NCBI GenBank assembly: GCA_021850345.1
Contig: JAJZMN010000249.1
Span: 1-8,268, forward strand
Origin: Actinomycetes bacterium
Lineage (GTDB): Bacteria > Actinomycetota > Acidimicrobiia > Acidimicrobiales > RAAP-2
Reading direction: 5' to 3'
DNA length: 8,268 nt
The notes beneath the pieces are model-generated. The model was given only the letters and a program-made list of their open reading frames with translations, searched no databases and had not been told where the DNA came from. The first letter of the stretch is position 1. Every line of letters begins with the position of its first letter. Below, one piece after another: positions 6,667-8,268 of this stretch. The translations under genes and the position numbers were made by a program.

Positions 6667-7984
6667 AGCCGCGGTGCACGAGGCGGCTGCGGCGGTGCTC
6701 GACGAGAACGAGGAAGCGCTGCTCGCGGCACCGCCCGGCTTCCCCTCACCGCCCCGGCCCGAGGCCTACCAGGGTCTCGCCGGCGCGGTCGTCGAGACGA
6801 TCGCCCCGGCGACCGAGGCGGACCCGGTCGCGATCCTCGCCCAGCTGCTCTGTGGCGCCGGCTCGGTCGTCGGGCGCGGTGCCTTCCTCCAGATCGAGGC
6901 CACGGCGCACTACCCGAACGAGTTCGTCGCGCTCGTCGGCGACACCGCCCGGTCGAGGAAGGGCTCCGCGCTCGACCACGTGCTGCGCGTCCTGTCGCGA
7001 GCGGACCCGGGCCTCTCCTCGCGCACCCGCACGGGGCTCTCGTCAGGCGAGGGGCTCATCTGGGCGGCACGCGACCCCTCCCGGGGCGACGAGGGCGCCG
7101 CGGACGGGCGCCTCTTCGTCGTCGAGCCCGAGCTCGCGAGCGTGCTGAAGGCGACCGGGCGCGAGCAGAGCACGCTCTCCCCGGTGCTGCGAGCCGCCTG
7201 GGACAGCCGACCGCTCGCGCTCCTCACCCGCACCGCCCCCGCACGCGCGAGCGCCGCCCACATCTGTCTCATCGGCCACATCACCGCGACCGAGCTCGCC
7301 CGGCACCTTTCCACTCTCGAGGCAGAGAACGGCTTTTTGAACCGCTTCGTGTTCATCGCCTGTCGGCGGCACCGCCTCCTCCCCTTCGGGGGAGACCCCG
7401 ACCCGTGCGGGGCGACCGAGCTCCCCGCCCGTCTCGCCGCCGCGCTCGAGCGGGCTCGCAGGGCCGGTCAGCTCGGCATCGACGACGACGCACGAGCGCT
7501 GTGGCGCGACCTCTACGTGGATCTCGCCGGTCGCGACCAAGACGGGCTCGCCGGCGCGCTCGCCGCACGCGCGGAGGCGCACGTGCTGCGGCTCTCGATG
7601 CTCTACGCACTGGTCGACGGGGCCGGCGTCATCTCGCCTCAGCACCTCGCCGCCGGGCTCGCGCTGTGGGACTACGCAGGCTCGTCCATCGCCTGGCTCT
7701 GCCGCTCCGCCTCCGGCGACGCGGTCGCCGAGCAGGTCCACGCCGCGCTCAGCTCCGCTGCGGCGGGGCTCTCGCGCACCGAGCTGCGCGACCTGTTCAA
7801 CCGCAACCAGACCGCGGCACGTCTCGACGAGGCGCTGCACGCCCTTGAGCGGGCCGGACGAGCACGGCGCGAGCGGCGCGCGACGGCCGGTCGACCTTCA
7901 GAGATCTGGACCGCGACCGGCCCCGACGCGCCCCACCACGAACACGCCGGGGGTCAAGGGCGCTCGGCGACCGCGGCTACGTAG
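6659..7984 (+). CDS. DUF3987-like P-loop (helicase/primase-associated) protein, fourth gene of the transposon operon
   Basis: The 441-aa product resembles DUF3987-type proteins found in phages, plasmids and integrative elements, often beside primase or replication genes. Visible features are YQGLAGAVVETIAP and DPVAILAQLL (about 37-64), a Walker A-like GDTARSRKGS (94-103), a Walker B-like strand RLFVVEPELASVL (151-163), a sensor-like HICLIGHIT (201-209) and NGFLNRFVFI (224-233), whose Arg229 is a candidate arginine finger. The end (about 355-418, LSRTELRDLFNRN and GRPSEIW) looks like a winged helix. This suggests a RecA-like ATPase that binds DNA. The start is GTG 6659 with GAGG six bases upstream, inside the end of the ATPase gene. 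The last codons lie in one arm of a 27-bp inverted repeat. Its role in a transposon is unknown: replication, helicase loading or repair after transposition are guesses. Family assignment is moderately sure. Confidence 0.78.
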   Translation: MSEAAVHEAAAAVLDENEEALLAAPPGFPSPPRPEAYQGLAGAVVETIAPATEADPVAILAQLLCGAGSVVGRGAFLQIEATAHYPNEFVALVGDTARSRKGSALDHVLRVLSRADPGLSSRTRTGLSSGEGLIWAARDPSRGDEGAADGRLFVVEPELASVLKATGREQSTLSPVLRAAWDSRPLALLTRTAPARASAAHICLIGHITATELARHLSTLEAENGFLNRFVFIACRRHRLLPFGGDPDPCGATELPARLAAALERARRAGQLGIDDDARALWRDLYVDLAGRDQDGLAGALAARAEAHVLRLSMLYALVDGAGVISPQHLAAGLALWDYAGSSIAWLCRSASGDAVAEQVHAALSSAAAGLSRTELRDLFNRNQTAARLDEALHALERAGRARRERRATAGRPSEIWTATGPDAPHHEHAGGQGRSATAAT

Positions 7985-8031
7985 ACCAACGACACCACAC
8001 CGTCCGCTGAGCGCCCTTGACCCCCGGCGTG
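7943..8031. repeat. 27-bp near-perfect inverted repeat across the end of the operon
   Basis: Arms 7943-7969 and 8005-8031 are reverse complements at 26 of 27 positions; the shared core is GGGGGTCAAGGGCGCTC. The loop is 35 bases and contains the stop codon of the DUF3987-like gene (7982-7984). In RNA this would form a very stable stem covering the last codons and the stop. It may work in termination or mRNA protection, or as a protein-binding site near the right end of the element. Confidence 0.85.
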
Positions 8032-8061
8032 GCGAGCTCCCGCACGAGCGACCATCGACAC

Positions 8062-8086
8062 GGCCCGCCAGCTCCGCTGGCGGGCC
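8062..8086 (+). terminator. Strong GC hairpin downstream of the transposon operon
   Basis: GGCCCGCCAGC (8062-8072) and GCTGGCGGGCC (8076-8086) are perfect 11-base inverted arms with a 3-base loop, 77 bases after the last stop codon. There is no T-tract, which is common for actinobacterial terminators. It is the most likely transcription end for the four-gene operon. Confidence 0.6.
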
Positions 8087-8149
8087 TGACCGCGACAGCG
8101 CCCGGATCCCAGACGCCACTTTGGTCGTTCGGTCGTCCCTCTCCCACAT

Positions 8150-8171
8150 GATCACGATCAGTGACGCTCAG
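8150..8171 (-). repeat. Right-end inner terminal repeat (degenerate)
   Basis: This stretch begins GATCA and ends GTGACGCTCAG; it matches the reverse complement of the left-end core at 16 of 22 positions. It lies 24 bases inside the outer right repeat in the same orientation and probably forms a second transposase site. Confidence 0.6.
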
Positions 8172-8173
8172 AT

Positions 8174-8197
8174 GATCAAAAGCAGTGGCGCCTAACA
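8174..8197 (-). repeat. Right terminal inverted repeat of the transposon
   Basis: Read on the plus strand this is GATCAAAAGCAGTGGCGC followed by CTAACA. It agrees with the reverse complement of the left-end repeat at 20 of 24 positions, ending in CA where the left end begins with TG. This defines the right edge of the element. Confidence 0.8.
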
Positions 8198-8218
8198 GGG
8201 GGATCGTCGCGCCCGTGA

Positions 8219-8253
8219 CCAGGGATGATCACCAAGACTGTGACCATCCCTGG
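8219..8253. repeat. Stem-loop just outside the transposon right end
   Basis: CCAGGGATGATCAC (8219-8232) and GTGACCATCCCTGG (8240-8253) pair at 13 of 14 positions, the exception being a possible G-U type pair, around a 7-base loop. There is no T-tract. It may be a terminator for a neighbouring gene beyond the window, an operator, or part of another mobile sequence. No gene is recognisable in bases 8198-8268. Confidence 0.6.
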
Positions 8254-8268
8254 GAACTCCCCGTGGCA

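Larger units (their letters stand above)
3613..8197 (+). mobile_element. Four-gene Mu/Tn7-like transposon with multi-repeat inverted ends
   Basis: The left end starts TGTTGAGCGCCACT at 3613; the right end, read inward on the minus strand from 8197, starts TGTTAGGCGCCACT. The first 24 bases agree at 20 positions, including TGATC at 20-24. Both ends have the TG...CA tips typical of DDE integrase-type transposons. Repeated copies of the terminal motif occur at both ends, as in Mu, Tn7 and Tn402-like elements where each copy binds transposase. The interior holds a four-gene operon including a DDE transposase and its AAA+ partner. The flanks (aggcg before 3613, ggggg after 8197) do not form a 5-base target duplication. 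GGGG just before the second left repeat (3643-3646) does match GGGG after 8197, so the functional left end could be 3647. Boundaries are good to within one repeat unit. Confidence 0.8.

Noticed and set aside
7043..7840. 265-aa minus-strand open frame opposite the DUF3987-like gene
   Set aside because: It is antisense to a gene with P-loop, NRF and winged-helix patterns and has low-complexity composition without motifs.
8111..8126. Possible extra terminal repeat with CGCCACT at the right end
   Set aside because: Only about seven bases match, in direct rather than inverted orientation, so it is likely chance.
7985..8149. CRISPR array, guide RNA or tRNA cargo near the right end, as in CRISPR-associated transposons
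   Set aside because: No repeat-spacer pattern, tRNA-like cloverleaf or Cas gene is visible; the region is explained by the long inverted repeat, the GC hairpin and the terminal repeats.

Overview
This is GC-rich bacterial DNA with many GTG starts, tightly coupled genes and good Shine-Dalgarno sites. Together with the protein families present, it suggests an actinobacterium (Actinomycetota). That assignment is an inference from composition and gene style; there is no rRNA or marker gene here to prove it. The window looks like an accessory region: restriction-modification type DNA methylation genes on the left and a complete-looking transposon on the right.

Left region (1-3612). A type I restriction-modification methyltransferase subunit (hsdM) lies on the minus strand, ending near base 33. 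It is visibly less GC-rich than the rest (33 G/C in the 60-base row starting at 1441, against 44 in the row starting at 7501). Its C-terminal tail is cut short and its SAM-binding motif I carries an Asp-to-Gly change, so it may be decaying or reduced in activity. No hsdS or hsdR is visible. Divergent from it, across about 240 bases, is a plus-strand gene for an unusual fusion: two duplicated helix-turn-helix-like modules followed by a phage-type Dam (DNA N6-adenine) methyltransferase domain. Two palindromic boxes, CGGTTACCG and CGGTAACCG, bracket its start and could be an operator. Converging on it is the 3' part of a minus-strand gene (3418-3612), cut off exactly where the transposon begins.

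Right region (3613-8197). About 4.6 kb is bounded by inverted ends that begin 5'-TGTT and match at 20 of 24 bases. The left end has three 34-base transposase-site-like repeats plus a degenerate fourth copy; the right end has two copies in inverse orientation. Inside is one four-gene operon on the plus strand: a zinc-ribbon/helix-turn-helix protein, a Mu/TnsB-type DDE integrase-transposase, a TniB/TnsC/ExeA-type AAA+ ATPase, and a DUF3987-like P-loop protein with a C-terminal winged helix. Spacing is 18 bases, then a 4-base overlap, then an 8-base overlap. The operon is followed by a 27-bp inverted repeat and a strong GC hairpin, probably its terminator.

How the parts work together (inference): the DDE protein would bind the terminal repeats and join strands, the AAA+ protein would select or license the target, and the zinc-ribbon and DUF3987-like proteins would be accessory factors for targeting, regulation or replication of the element. 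The four-gene combination, the multi-copy ends and the HTH-HTH-Dam fusion are the most promising subjects for follow-up.
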